64,000 nt of DNA from Lindgomyces ingoldianus (GCF_010093535.1 NW_022985200.1:216107-280106); one strand, 5' to 3'; numbered from the stretch's first letter, positions 12,171-25,439 are shown. A program made the numbers and translations. Notes: a model not told the origin generated them from the letters alone.

Positions 12171-12380
12171 GCACTAGAGGCATGAGGAACTGGATTGAAT
12201 TCATTGCTAGAGGAGTCCTTTGTAGGAGTCTATATATATGCGAAATAAGTGGGTGAGTCTTGGCAATAGACCATGGTGAGATAGATGCATATGACTATGG
12301 TGACGACGCATCCGGTCATGGTGACGACGCATCCGACCATGATGACGACGCATCCGACTATTGTGTGACTACTGCAAACA
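12169..12380 (-). repeat. inverted right LTR arm
   Basis: The reverse complement of this segment repeats the left LTR almost base for base from TGTTTGCA through the TATA-like stretch to CCTC-A/G-GTGCTT. It carries three instead of two 21 bp units and a 4 bp insertion. It lacks the last ~13 bp of the LTR. Confidence 0.85.
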
Positions 12381-12385
12381 TTATA

Positions 12386-12543
12386 TATTATTTAAAGGCC
12401 TAAAGTATAAGCTGTATCTAACATTCTTTTAACATGTCTAAGTAGCGTTAATAGAAATGCATTTGTGTAGAAAGAGTAGTTTAGTATAGTTTTAGTAAAA
12501 GTAAACAACTTAGGTGTGTAAGCAACTTGCTAGTAGAGTACGT
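12386..12543 (+). mobile_element. 3' end fragment of a pogo-type element
   Basis: About 158 bp match the terminal part of the palindromic/pogo elements, ending in the RIPped TIR ...GAGTACGT with TA at 12544-12545. It lies directly against the target duplication of the inverted-LTR element. Confidence 0.65.
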
Positions 12544-12545
12544 TA

Positions 12546-13692
12546 GTAGTTATTAAAGCTATAGTGCGCTGCTTATTCTATGTAGTTAAAAATCTTTATA
12601 TTTTTATCTAACTTTAACTAAGTATTTAGAGAGATTTAGTAGCTGCACATCGCGATTTGCAGTTTACTAGCAAAGTGCGCGTGCTAAAAAGGCGAGGGTG
12701 ACGCTAAGCATTACGCTGATTTTTAATAATGATGATGATGTCTTTATTACGCCCGGCTCTAGCCTAGAGGGCACTAGTGTGTTATTACCTAAGCGCTTCC
12801 TTGGTGATGGCTTAACTCCTTGTAGCCCTTACATGCCTCCTGCTCCGCTATCTAGCGTAGTTGTTACATATCCCTCTAATTATAATTTGTAGCAAGTGTT
12901 CTTAAAGTCTCTTTTTTAAGTGTTTAAAGTCCTTTTCTTAGCAAGTAAAGCAGAGCCTGCTGTTATATAGAGTTAGTATTAAGCGTCTCTTTCCTACTAT
13001 TGTCTCTATAGTTCTAGGTTCCTATCTTCTTTTTTGCTCTAGGCAGCCTATTGCTATTGCGTACTTAACTGTTATCTTTACTGTGTTAATGTCTAGCAAC
13101 TATTCTGCTAGGTCTGCTAGTGCCTTTTTTTTAAAAAGAAGGGGAGGTTTTCTTTTCTAGTCTTTATTTACTAAAGCATTTATATTTAAAGTGTGTCCTA
13201 TCTTTAGCATTAAAAAAGGAAGTGCTAAATAGTTTCTTCTGCCTAACTATATATGCACATGTTTAAGTCTACAGCTTTTATTTAGTTTAGGTATATATTT
13301 AGCTATATTATTTTAGTTTATAATTATGCTAGTATGTTTACTTCTTGCTAGGTTAAGGTGTTATAGAGCTTTTTAGTGTGTTTCTTTAGTAAAGCTATGT
13401 TTATCTTACGCAAGTATTTCTTTACTTTTATTAGTAAGTCTTTTCTTTGTTTTTAGTTTTTTACTATAGTCCTAGTTACTATTAACTTTACTTAGTAAAA
13501 AAGTTTAGTTAGCATACTACTATTTACTATAGCTTTTCTTACTACTTTTTTAGCCTTTTTTACTAAATTATTGCTTCCTGCTAGGCACTATACTATATAT
13601 ACAGAGCACTGCCTTTTCTTTAGTGCTTAAGTTGTGTTATAGATCTATTTAATGCTAGCTTAGCTAGACTAATCCTGCAGTTAGTGTATTAC
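12546..13692 (-). pseudogene. Tad1-like LINE-1 copy A, segment 4: end of RNase H, C-terminus and 3' UTR
   Basis: Read on the minus strand through RIP stops, this segment continues the LINE ORF2 frame interrupted at 25884. It shows the end of RNase H, a KHTKKLYNTL stretch and a C-terminal Cys-containing motif (MCIYS..EETI.HFLF) typical of fungal LINE ORF2 ends, then a GC-richer 3' region (12650-12900) with trinucleotide runs (ATGATGATG). The join across copia-1 restores continuity once one ATTAC is removed. Confidence 0.75.
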
Positions 13693-14063
13693 TGTCAGAT
13701 TGAAGCACTGTTTCTAGGCTTCCTAAGATGAATGATGGGTTTGGATATGATGTATGGGTTGATGATTGATTGTGTTGATTTATCGATCCTTTTTCTGCTC
13801 TACTCGTGTTGCTCGGCTTTTTGTTTTGCCGCTCCGAGTCCCTCGCGCACTTGCCCTATGCGCGACCAGCTTGCAAAATGCTGCAATTTGCTGCAAACTG
13901 CTGCAACATGCTGCAAAATGCTGCAACATGCTGCAAAATGCTGTAATTTGCTACAAAATGCTGCAATTTGCTGCAACATACTGTTCGAGCTTATTGCTCG
14001 TACTATGTAGCAGCTTTCGTCAAGCGTTCCTCCTGTCTTGACAGTAGGTGCGCATATCTGACA
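13693..14063 (-). repeat. 3' LTR of copia-1 with ten 10 bp tandem units
   Basis: This 371 bp LTR runs TGTCAGAT...ATCTGACA. It contains about ten 10 bp units of GCTGCAANNT (13881-13980). The other LTR has only three, and the 70 bp length difference equals seven units. Its outer (left) half is nearly RIP-free. Confidence 0.9.
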
Positions 14064-14111
14064 CACCCCCTTAGCTTGGACATGCTTTAAGCTGGTTCCC
14101 GATTGCGCAAC

Positions 14112-14849
14112 NNNNNNNNNNNNNNNNNNNNNNNNNNNNNNNNNNNNNNNNNNNNNNNNNNNNNNNNNNNNNNNNNNNNNNNNNNNNNNNNNNNNNNNNN
14201 NNNNNNNNNNNNNNNNNNNNNNNNNNNNNNNNNNNNNNNNNNNNNNNNNNNNNNNNNNNNNNNNNNNNNNNNNNNNNNNNNNNNNNNNNNNNNNNNNNNN
14301 NNNNNNNNNNNNNNNNNNNNNNNNNNNNNNNNNNNNNNNNNNNNNNNNNNNNNNNNNNNNNNNNNNNNNNNNNNNNNNNNNNNNNNNNNNNNNNNNNNNN
14401 NNNNNNNNNNNNNNNNNNNNNNNNNNNNNNNNNNNNNNNNNNNNNNNNNNNNNNNNNNNNNNNNNNNNNNNNNNNNNNNNNNNNNNNNNNNNNNNNNNNN
14501 NNNNNNNNNNNNNNNNNNNNNNNNNNNNNNNNNNNNNNNNNNNNNNNNNNNNNNNNNNNNNNNNNNNNNNNNNNNNNNNNNNNNNNNNNNNNNNNNNNNN
14601 NNNNNNNNNNNNNNNNNNNNNNNNNNNNNNNNNNNNNNNNNNNNNNNNNNNNNNNNNNNNNNNNNNNNNNNNNNNNNNNNNNNNNNNNNNNNNNNNNNNN
14701 NNNNNNNNNNNNNNNNNNNNNNNNNNNNNNNNNNNNNNNNNNNNNNNNNNNNNNNNNNNNNNNNNNNNNNNNNNNNNNNNNNNNNNNNNNNNNNNNNNNN
14801 NNNNNNNNNNNNNNNNNNNNNNNNNNNNNNNNNNNNNNNNNNNNNNNNN
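14112..14849. other. assembly gap (738 N)
   Basis: A run of N lies where RNase H of copia-1 is expected. Any reading frame across it is an artefact. Confidence 0.99.
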
Positions 14850-17800
14850 ATAAGTTTAATCCTACTTATAGGTGTAGTGTGCTGCAGGTCTTTTCTATTA
14901 GCTAGCCTAGCTATCTTGTTAATATATAAGGCCTATAATAGCTAAATTATTTATTACTATTAATCTCTAATAATCTTAACTTCTAGAAACTATTATAGGT
15001 CCTTGCCTTCTATTAGGGTATACTTCTCTTATAACTAGTCTACTACACGCTGTGCATCTGCTTTAGAGCCTTTTCTGTACGCAATAATAAGGTTGTCTAT
15101 GTAAAAGAAGACAAATATTCTAGCTTTAGTTATGCAGTAGGGTTTTTATAGTATAGCTAAGAACTTAAGGCCTTTAAAAGTTATTATAAAATAGTATTAC
15201 TAAAGTAGAGAAGAAATTTATAGGCTATATAATGCCTTTTAAAGCTTTAGTATTGTACCTAGTTTCTAATAGCCTCTTAGCATCTGCATGTAGATGTTGC
15301 GGTTAATTGCTGCATGTACAAATGCGTTAGTTATGTTATATTATTTAAGCTCTAAGTTAAAGCGTGCAGATATTACTATTAGCATTTAAAATAAGCGTCT
15401 TGCTAGGGTAGCAGCGTAGGTATCCTATGTAGTAATGTTTCTCTATTAATTGCTGCAGACTACTAGTTGTGCCTTACATCTTTGTAATCTATAGTGCTTG
15501 TTAAGCTTGTAAGTGTACACCTACAAATAATCTAGAATTTGCTGTCTAGCTGCCTTAATTAGCTTTGTTTAGACCTCTGTCTAAAATTTTATTATCTAAT
15601 AACTATCTAGGTGCGTTCTTTCTGCTGCCTTAAACATCTTATATAAAGAGTGCTTCTCTAGTTGCTTTTAGGTTAATAGCAGAGGTAGCATCTAGCTTTT
15701 ATAAGATGTCTTTTTTTTAAATAGTATTCTTATTAATGCTGCTTTATCTAGCGTCTTGCTACTATGCTTTCCTACACTTTTAGATCTTATGCTAGCTATA
15801 AAGGCTGCAGCTTATAGTATAGTCTTTAAAGACTTTATTTAGCTTAGCTTTAGTGCTGCTTTAGCTATTAACTATATAAGTAATGCTATAGGTGGCAAAG
15901 TATTTAGAGAAGATAGATAGTTATCTCTAATCTTTCTTTCTTAATAGTAGCCTAGTAGATCTACTTTATTAAAATTTAATATATTATTTATAGTGTTGTT
16001 TTTATAGAATAACTTTGTCTTTAGCTAATAACTAGGTGTTAAAAGCTTAATTATTTTAATGTATGTAGTAATTTTCTTTATAGTGTTGTGTATAAGGTTA
16101 TCTATTTAGTCTTTAAGCTTACTACTAAAAATTAAGTGTTTATTAAAAATAATATTATGTGTATAAATTACTTTTGCTAGCAGTAGTATCTATACACAGT
16201 AGATATTTAATAATTAGTACCTAACTAGATATCTAATCTACGCCTTTAGGTCTAGCCTCTGTAGCTTAGATTTATTTTAATGTGTGTTATTAGTTATTAT
16301 AAATGCTTTATAGCTATAAGCTTTTAGATGTGTAAAGCTTAGCTTTTAAATTAACATAATAACTCTATTATTTAAAGCTGCTTATGTAAAGAAAATCTTG
16401 TATAGTGTTTTCTAGTTGTTAGCATAGTTTAGCGTCTAATTATATAGGTATACGCTAGCTTTAGTAATGTATAGCTATATGTTCTATAGTAGGTTAGCAT
16501 CTAGTTGCATAGCCTGTAACTTCTTCTTATTTACACCTTTTAAGCGTTTAGCTTCTCTATTCTAGGCTTGTGTATCTAGTGCTAAAGGCTTAATAGTTAT
16601 TCTATGCAATGCTAGCTAGCGTTCTACCTCTAGTTTTACTATTATAATCTTATTATTAGCTTTAATAACCTTTACACTAATATTATAATAGTTCTTTAGA
16701 AAGAGGATAAAGATTATAAAAGCTTTAATAATTAATTTAGTAGGCCTATTATCTTTAAAGTAAAGGTCTTACTAAAGGCTAGAATACTTATTAGTAATTA
16801 GCATTTAACTCTACTCTTTTATAATGCTCTATGCTTTATATGTATAAAAATTAATTAATAGTCTTTTACTAGGTCTACTATTACTACTTTATAGTGTGTA
16901 GCTAATTTATTATTATATCTTAGCTTTACTATAACGTACTTCATGGGCGAGTTGCTCACACACCTGAGTCGCTCACTTTTGCTAAGACCCCACTAAACCA
17001 CCCTTCCTACACTAATGCATTCCCCATAACACTACTTAGACGCGCTAAAAGAATGTTAGATATAGCTTACGCTCTAAGCTTTTAAATAAGACATAAAACT
17101 CTTAAAGAAATGTGCTATAGCTATATGCAAGGTCTTGTAAAAGATAATAAATAACTACAGCGCTAGACAACCTTTACAAGCTAATTCTACAGCTAAATTA
17201 TAAAGGCTAGGCAATAAAAAGGAGCAGGTAATTATTAAGACTATACTTAAGCTATATGCGCAAGGAATTTCCCCTTAGATAGCATTTATAGCTAATATAG
17301 CTAATTCTTTGCGCGCTAAGCGTAATCTAGGCTATGTTTGCATAAACTAGCCTAGTACGTTTGTAAAGCGTTATTTAGAGCTTAAAGTAAAGTTTTAAGC
17401 GTAAGTATAGTTAAGAGATATCTAGCTAATTATAAACTCTATCTTGCTAAACTTGTACGTGTTATTATCCTAGATGCTATACTTAGCTTTAATATTCTCT
17501 ATAAGGCTAAACCTGCCCTAAATTACTCTAGGACTCTTGTAGAGGGCTCTCTTATAGTTGTACTTACGCTTAAACGTTACTTTAAGCTCTAAATAATGCT
17601 TTACAAACGTACTAGGCTAGTTTATGCAAACATAGCCTAGATTACGCTTAGCGCGCAAAGAATTAACTATATTAGCTATAAATGCTATTTAAGGGGAAAT
17701 TCCTTGCGCATATAGCTTAAGTATAGTCTTAACAATCACCTGCTCTTTTTTATTACCTAGCCTCTGTAATTTAGCTGTAGAATTAGCTTATAAAGGTTGT

Positions 17801-17985
17801 CTAGCGCTGTAGTTATTTATTATTTTTTATAGGACTTTGCACATAGCTATAGCATATTTCTTTAAGAGTTTTATGTCTTATTTAAAAGCTTAGAGCGTAA
17901 GCTGTATCTAACGTTCTTTTAGCGCGTCTAAGTAGTGTTGTGGGGAATGCATTAGTGTAGGAAGAGTGGTTTAGTGGGGTCTTGG

Positions 17986-18303
17986 TGTCACGGTATCCTC
18001 CCCGGATCCCAGACATAACTGTATTAGACGCGTACTAGAGTATTATTAGTGCACGTCTAACACAAACACAACACAACACAGACATAAACTTAAGCATAAA
18101 CCACCTTAACACTAACTAAACCTAGAACAGGCTTAATTTATACCTAAAGCGCTTAGACTTTTAAGCTAAGTATTTAATTACTAATTTCCTTTTAAACCTT
18201 CTTGTTCCTTATATAACATCTTATACCTACTATAATACCTTATATAGTAATTAAACTAGACCTTTATAAAGCTTTATAACCTTACTTATGCATAATTATA
18301 ACA
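17986..18303 (+). repeat. 5' LTR of gypsy-2
   Basis: This 318 bp LTR has a near RIP-free 5' end (TGTCACGGTATCCTCCCCGG) and a RIPped 3' end (CATAATTATAACA). Confidence 0.93.
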
Positions 18304-21300
18304 TTACATTATATTAAAACTCTAGCTAAGAATAGCCTCTAAATTTAATCTAATAAGCTTAGTACTTACATAACTCTAAGCTATTAAAGTAAGCTAAGAA
18401 GCCTTCTAAGAAGCGCTTACTTTATAAAAAAGCTGCTATGTTGTAAGCTTTAAAGCTCTTTAAAAGGACTTTAAAAAACAGCTTTATATTATTAAGTAGT
18501 CTGTTTCTGCCTTAACTTCTGTTATAGTAGTAGGAACTAAGAACTTACTAGCCTTAAAGCTTACTTAGAAGTCTAGAGATAGCTTAACTCTTTTCTGCCT
18601 AACACTGCTTATAACTTATAACTCTTTTAACTTAGTAATAAAATCTAACTAACTTCTTAATTCTCTGCTGTTTAATAAAAAATAGAAAGACTTACTTTTT
18701 TTTTTACATAAGCTTTAATATAAACTTAAAGAAAATGTAGACTAATTTCTCTCTAAACACTTTTAGTTACTATATGCCTACTTTTAACTTAACTATAATA
18801 TAATAGCCTTAATTAACTTACTAATAAATAAAGATATTATTAACCTAGATTAATTTATAGTGTTTCTATAAGTAACTTATAAAGACCTAAATAAAAAGTT
18901 AACAGCCTTAAGTTACCTAAACACTTTATAATAAAAAAGAAAAAGCTTTACTTTACACTTTACTAAGTTTTACTAACTTACATCTAATATAGGCCTAAAT
19001 AAGATAGGTCTAATTATAGCCTTATATAACTTCTTCTTAACTAAACTGTAACGCGCTATAGTAGAAGAACCCCTTTTAAACAACTTTAACGCGTATGCAA
19101 ACCTAATTGCTACCTATAATAATAACATAAGGTTCCTTCCTGTATAAGCCCTAATACGCCCCTAAACTAGCGCAGTTGCAAATAAGGACCTTAACATAAT
19201 AAAAATTAATTTAAATTATGCTTTAGTTAGTTTTAGAAAGTGTAAAAATTATAAATAAAAAAAGTTAATACTTTAAGTGTAGTAAGTATAGTTATATTTT
19301 TTAAAACTACTTTATTCCTTTTTTTTAAGTCTACGCAAGTAGCGCTGCTAGCACTTATTAAAGATCTTTACTATTTTAATTTTATTTTTATAAGAGCTTT
19401 AACTTATATTTAAGCCTTAATCTTCTTTGCTACTTTTAACATAGCTGCAGCTATAGCAGTAGGAGCCTGTAAAAAGGCTTGTCTTAGGGCTAAGTTGCCC
19501 CCTAGGACTAATTTAACACTAGATCTTTGCTAACTTATAGGCTAAGTCCCCTACTAATAACTAGAAGTACTAAGTTAATATTTCTATATATTTATAATAA
19601 AAAACTATATTAGCCCTAATATAGGCTCTTATTAACTTAGAAGTAAATAGCATAGGTTACATTAACAGAGAACTAGCGTACAAACTAAATCTTTAATTAA
19701 CACTACTTACCTAAATAATTTACTTAACTAGATTTAATAAAAAATAACTTAAAAAAGGTTCTATCTTTTATACTATAACTGTTATAATTACCTACTAATA
19801 CTATAAGAAGTAGATTAAGCTCTATGTAATAAATATAAAATGTTATAACTTAATCCTAAAATAACTATAGCTATATTAGCATAAAGTTACTTTTAATTAC
19901 TAAGAGTAAGTTCTAAACTTTAACTCTTTTTAATACTAAAATATATGCTTATGCTTACACCTAAACAACACCTAAATAGCACTTAATATAAAAGGTTTTT
20001 AAACTTACTTTTTAATAACCTAGAGAAGAACTACCTAAGTAAGGCTAATAAGCTAGGCCTTTTACTAAAATAAGCTATGTAAAATAATTTAATAACTACT
20101 TAAACTTAAAAAAGAGAAAGCCTTTAAAAAACCTTTACTTACTTAATTTAGACATAAACTAGGACTTAAACAGCAGATAGACATCTGCTATATAAAACCT
20201 GCTCTATTTATAACCCTAGCTTAATAACTAGATTATAAAATCTACATAGTTATAATTTCTAATATAGACTAAGCTTTAGCTCTTTAAAAACATACTAACT
20301 TAAAAATAATAGTCCTTTAAGACTACTATAACTTATTATATGTCTTTTTCTAAGACAAGTTTAATAAGCTTTTAATACAACATCTATATAATTACTAAAT
20401 AACTCTTAAGCCTAGTAAACAACCTAGTTATAGGCTACTATATAAAATGTTACTAAACAAATTAAAAGTGCTCTAAAAATACCTTAATAAGAACTTAAAA
20501 AAAGAGTTTATTTAAGCTAGCTTTTTACTAGTAGTGTTACTTATACTATTTATAAAGAAACCTAGAGGTAGGCTCTAATTCTACGTTAACTACTAAGGAC
20601 TAAATGCTATTACTATTAAAAACTAATACTTAATTCTCTTTTTATAAGAAACCCTAAGCTAACTAAGTAAAGTAAAGTATTTTATAAAGTTAAATATTAT
20701 TACTGCCTTTAATAAGCTAAGAATAGTAAAGGGTAATAAGTAGCTAACAGCATTTTAGACCTAATATAGACTATTTAAGTACCTAGTAATGCCCTTTAGC
20801 TTAGCTAACGCGCCTAGTACTTTTTAACATTTTGTAAATAACTTACTCTAACTCTACCTAGACATATTCTGCACTATGTATATTAATAATATTTTAATCT
20901 ATAGCAATAGCCTTTTAGAGCACAAACAGCATGTACGCTTAGTGCTAAAGGCTATAGAAGAAGCAGGTCTATAACTTAACATAAATAAATATAAGTTCTA
21001 CTAATTAAAGGTCACGTATTTAGAATATATAATCTCTACAGATAGCATCTAAATAGACCCTGTTAAGGTTTAGACTATGCTAGATTAGTAATACCTAAAA
21101 AACATAAAAGATGTTTAAGCTTTTATAAAATTTGCTAACTTTTACTAATAATTTATTAATAACTTTTTGCAGCTAGTAAGCTCTATAATTACACTTACTA
21201 AGAAAAGAGTTTAATTTAACTTTAACTTAAATTACTAATAGTCTTTTAACTAGCTAAAGAAAGCCTTTACTAAAGCTTTAATACTCTACTACTTTAACTT

Positions 21301-23335
21301 TAAACTACTAATACTTATAAAAGCTAATGCCTTAGACTATGTAGTAGCAGGAGTTCTTTCCTAGACTAAGCTAGATAGAACTATTAAGCCTATTATATAC
21401 TTTTTAAAAAAAATAAGTCTTGTAGAAGGCAATTATAAGATTTATAACAAAAAATTACTTACTATAGTACACTACTTTAAATAATAGCAACTTAAACTAG
21501 AAAGTGCAGCGCATCTAATACAAGTTTTATTTAACTATAAGAACTTATAGTACTTTGTAACTATAAAACAACTTAGCTACTAATAAGCCTATTAGTTTAA
21601 ATACCTATCTTATTTTAATTTTAAAATTACTTATTATCCTAGTTAAAATAAAAAGAAACTAGATGCCTTTATAAAGTAATTTTAAAACATCTCTACTTAA
21701 AAAAAAGTGTAAAAGGCTTAACACTAAACTCTACTTTAACTTAAGCTATTTTTAGACCTTAACTTAAATAAAATAGATTAGATAATTAATTAGATTATTA
21801 CTAATAAGTATTTAAATAATAAATTTATCTAAGAAACTTTAGACCTACTTTAAAATAGCGCTAGTTAGTTAAAAAAGGTAACACTAGCTAACTATAAAAA
21901 CTAAAATAGTAAGCTGTATTACTATAACTAACTTATAATTCTTAATTCTAACAAACTAAGAATTAAACTACTCTAAATTATACATAACTTGCCTGTTAGA
22001 GGACACCTAGGCAGAGGAAAGACTCTTAACCTACTACAGAGAGAGTACTACTAGCCCTGCATGTTCCATACTGTACGCTAATACATATTATGTTGCTATA
22101 CTTGCTGTAAAGTAAAGGCCTTTTAAAAAAGGTATAATAGCCTGCTTAAACTGCTTCTAATCCCTAAACAAGCTTAGAAAAACATATTAATTAATTTTAT
22201 TATAAACCTACTCTTATCTAAAAGGTATATAAATATTATAGTAGTTGTTAATTACTTAACTAAGTATTAACACTTAATACTATGTTCCTCTATAACTGCC
22301 CCTAATATAGCCTAGTTATTCTACTAATACATATAAGTTTACTATAGCCTGCCTAACATAATTATATTAGACAGAGGTACACAGTTTGTCTTAGCCTTCT
22401 AGGACAAACTCTATAAACAGCTCTAAATTATCCTCTATCTATCTACAGCTTTTTACCTAGAGACTAACAGCTAGACTAAGAATATAAACGCTATAATAAA
22501 ATAAGTCTTATAAGTGTACACAAACTACTAGTAAGATAACTAGGTAAAATAGTTAGCTACAGCATAGTTTAAAGCTAATAACATAACATTTAAATTAACA
22601 TAAGTATCCCTGTTCTTAGTAAACTATAGATACTACCCTTAAATAAAATTTAAACTACTTATAAATACCCCCTAACTAACTTATTAATTAGTATAAGTAA
22701 TAGACATAAACAGACTTATTAACAAAATTTAAAATATATTTAAATATGTTTATAAAAAGCTTACATAGGCTTAAGCTCTTTAACAAGAGTACATAAACTA
22801 ATTCTAAACCCCCGCCCCTGCGTATGCAGCTGGCAAGAAGGTCTAGCTAAACACTAGAAATATTTAAATAAACTAATAATTAAAGAAACTTAATTAGAAG
22901 AACCTTAGCCCCTTTATAGTAGCTTATATAGTTTTATTACACACTTACTAATTAATCCTACCTAACAGCATAAAGATACACCCTGTGTTCCATGTATTAT
23001 TACTGCGCTAAGCAGCCCCTAAATCTAACTATCTACCTAGACAGCTAAACCTACTACCTAAACCTATTATTATAAATAACAAACTAGAATATGTTATAGA
23101 AAACATTAAACAGATCTAGTTTAATAAAAAGAAATGTATTTATAAATACTTTATAAAATAGACTAGATATAACAAACTATTATAAGAACCTACAGAAGCC
23201 TTATAAGAGAACTCTGCAGTAACTTAATTCTATGCTTAATACCTATCTAAACTAAACCTGTACCCTAATAAAGACAACTTAATGCTAGAACTACTAATGT
23301 AAAGAATTCCTTTCCTAATAAGGGGGGGGGGGTAC

Positions 23336-23653
23336 TGTTACAGTATCCTCCCCAGATTCTAGACATAACTATATTAGACGTGTACTAGAGTATTATTAGT
23401 GCACGTCTAACATAAATATAACATAACATAGACATAAACTTAAGCATAAACTGCCTTAACACTAACTAAACCTAAAATAGGCTTAATTTATACCTAAAGC
23501 GCTTAGACTTCTAAGCTAAGTATTTAATTACTAATTTCCTCCTAAACCTTTCTGTTCCTCACACAATGTCTTGTACCTACCATAATACCTCACGTAGTAA
23601 TTAAACTAGACCTCTGTGAAGCTCTATAACCTTACTCGTGCACAATCGTGACA
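23336..23653 (+). repeat. 3' LTR of gypsy-2
   Basis: This 318 bp LTR is the mirror image of the other: the 5' end is RIPped (TGTTACAGTATCCTCCCCAG) and the 3' end is preserved (TCGTGCACAATCGTGACA). Confidence 0.93.
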
Positions 23654-25439
23654 CTTGGCAAAAGTAAGCGACTCAGGTGTGTGAGCAACTCGCCTATAAA
23701 GTACGTTATAAGTTATATTACACTGTTATAATTTCTTTAATTTACACCCCCTTAGCTTATTATATAAGGTGTTTAAGTGTAGCTAGTCTAGGGTGTCCTA
23801 GACGCTTATGCTATAGCTCTACTAATACCTTTTATAGACTATATTTAGTTCTTATGTTAATTATGTGTGTATAATATAAGCCTTTTTATAGTAGATAGTA
23901 CTCTAACACTTATTAGCTATAAATCTTTATAAGATCTCTAATTATTATCTTATTTAAAGCCCTTAAAGCAGTTAGCTCTGCTTATGTATTCTACTAAATT
24001 TCTTTTTATTATAGTAGGCAGAACAAGACTAGGTTGCACAGCATGTCTAGACACAGTGCAACGTTATGTAGTACAAAACTGTATGCTTAACTGTGTGTTC
24101 TATGCTTACTTTTTAAGCTTAGTGTAATTAATTTATAGCCTTAAATTTATATATAAAAGCTTTTAAACTAGATAAAGTCTTTTAGTGTTAGTAAATAATA
24201 GTTATAAATTTAATTAAGATTATTTATAATATAGCATGTTAAGCTTAAGTTAAGAATAAATAATTCTTGTAGCAGATATCTATTCTAGTTTAAATTAACT
24301 ATAGCTAGTAATATAGCTGCCTTAATTTTTAATACTTTCTAGCCTTTAAGTTAGTCTTCTTGTATCTTTAGTATAGGCATCTGTAAACTCTTTAAGGTTA
24401 GTATTTTTAAATTATGTCTACACTGCCCTTTAAGTAAGCCTTAAAATTCTAAGTTATGCTTATGCTTTAATGCTATAAGCTTTTTAACTCTCTTATTTAG
24501 CATCTACTAGTCTAGTGCTCTGTCTAGATAGACATAAAAGCAGTCCTTTAGTGCATAGATATGTCTACATGCAGAACATTTAGTGCCTTTTATTTTAGTA
24601 GGTTTTTAGCTTAAGAATAACCTCTTATTATCTTCTTAATAATATTAATGTTAAGGTCTACTTTATTTTCTTAATGTTGCAACTTCTACACTATAGGCGT
24701 CTTTATTTGTGCCCTAGGTAGTTTTTCTACTTTTAGTAAAGTATAATAAGTTATCTATTATAAAGGCAGCTTTATGCTTTTCTATATATATTAAATAATT
24801 TAACATTATGTGTTTTTAAAAGCGCTTTATTATTTCTTTTTAATTTATATTTAGTGCAAACTATCTACTTTTTTAAAAAGTTATAGACTAATAAGAGGCA
24901 ACTTTATTTATAGTAGTTAAAAAGTCCTTTATAACAGCATTAAACTGCGTTGTTTCTAGAACATTTTATGTCTCTGCTTCTATAGCAGCGTAATTATACT
25001 CTGCTAGCTATAGGTTCTATATGCTTACATTTTTTAGCAGCTTTAGAGATGTATTATATTAGTTACACACACATTCTTGTTTAAATTAGTTGTTAACGCC
25101 TACTGTAGCTTTAAGGTTTATAATCTACTGTCTAAGTAGTTAATCTAGGAAACAGCATGTATACTGCAGATGCAGGCTAACTGTTAACTAGATAAAGATA
25201 ATAATTTATTAAAAGCTTAATTACTCTCTTTTATAATTATATCTATTACTCTTATACTTGTTAGCCTTAATCTTATAGTATTTAATAGCTTCTTTAAAGG
25301 CTCTAACACTACTTGTTAATAGCTTGTTTATGTGTGTAGGCGTTTTAACATTAAAGGCTAGTGAAAACTTAGCTATTAGCAGCATCTCTAGAGCTCTTAG
25401 TTTAGAGATTATTTAGATGGTCAACTTAGGATCCACTTG

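Larger units (their letters stand above)
10846..12380 (+). mobile_element. copia-like gag element with inverted LTRs, not RIPped
   Basis: A 1535 bp GC-richer insertion begins TGTTTGCA, ends TGCAAACA and is flanked by TTATA on both sides (10841-10845, 12381-12385). The ends are long inverted repeats (about 188 and 212 bp; the right arm has one extra 21 bp unit). The left arm extends to a full LTR (10846-11046, ends CACA) followed directly by GTTATGAGCCCGGC, which looks like a primer-binding site for the anticodon region of initiator tRNA-Met, as in many Ty1/copia elements. A tandem repeat and a copia-type gag frame follow; no protease, integrase or RT is present. It therefore looks like a non-autonomous copia relative whose second LTR is inverted. 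Cytosines are intact, in contrast to everything around it. Confidence 0.8.
17986..23653 (+). mobile_element. gypsy-2: chromodomain Ty3/gypsy retrotransposon, RIPped
   Basis: A complete 5668 bp element has 318 bp LTRs (17986-18303, 23336-23653; TGTCAC...GTGACA), target duplication CTTGG (17981-17985, 23654-23658) and a polypurine run (AGGGGGGGGGGG) before the 3' LTR. Through RIP stops the plus strand shows gag (about 18400-19500), RT (about 20530-21100; KPRGRL, NAITIKN, YLVMPFSLANAPSTF, YINNILIYS, the last from YxDD), RNase H (about 21240-21640), integrase (about 21960-22950; RGHLGRGKT then DRGTQFV) and a chromodomain-like end (about 23090-23260). It is unrelated in LTR sequence to gypsy-1 and is also inserted inside a pogo TIR. 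Confidence 0.92.
16934..23706. mobile_element. 1100 bp palindromic pogo derivative, interrupted by gypsy-2
   Basis: Without gypsy-2 and one copy of CTTGG the element is exactly 1100 bp. It begins ACGTACTTCATGGG, ends with the inverted TIR, and is flanked by TA (16932-16933, 23707-23708). The two ~475 bp arms are inverted copies of the pogo 5' end, and the ~150 bp loop carries the transposase segment around the first catalytic Asp, here in reverse orientation. It is inserted in copia-1 internal sequence. Confidence 0.9.

Noticed and set aside
13732..14066. Open frames of about 90 codons at 13.7-14.1 kb on both strands, and a similar one at 25.6 kb
   Set aside because: They lie inside the copia-1 LTRs and follow the 10 bp tandem array; they are non-coding.
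14103..14945. A long plus-strand frame of mostly unknown residues
   Set aside because: It spans the 738 N assembly gap and is an artefact.
16934..17985. A CRISPR-like or rRNA-like reading of the repeated inverted blocks
   Set aside because: The repeats are long inverted arms of a TA-flanked transposon derivative with transposase remnants, not short spaced repeats or structural RNA.
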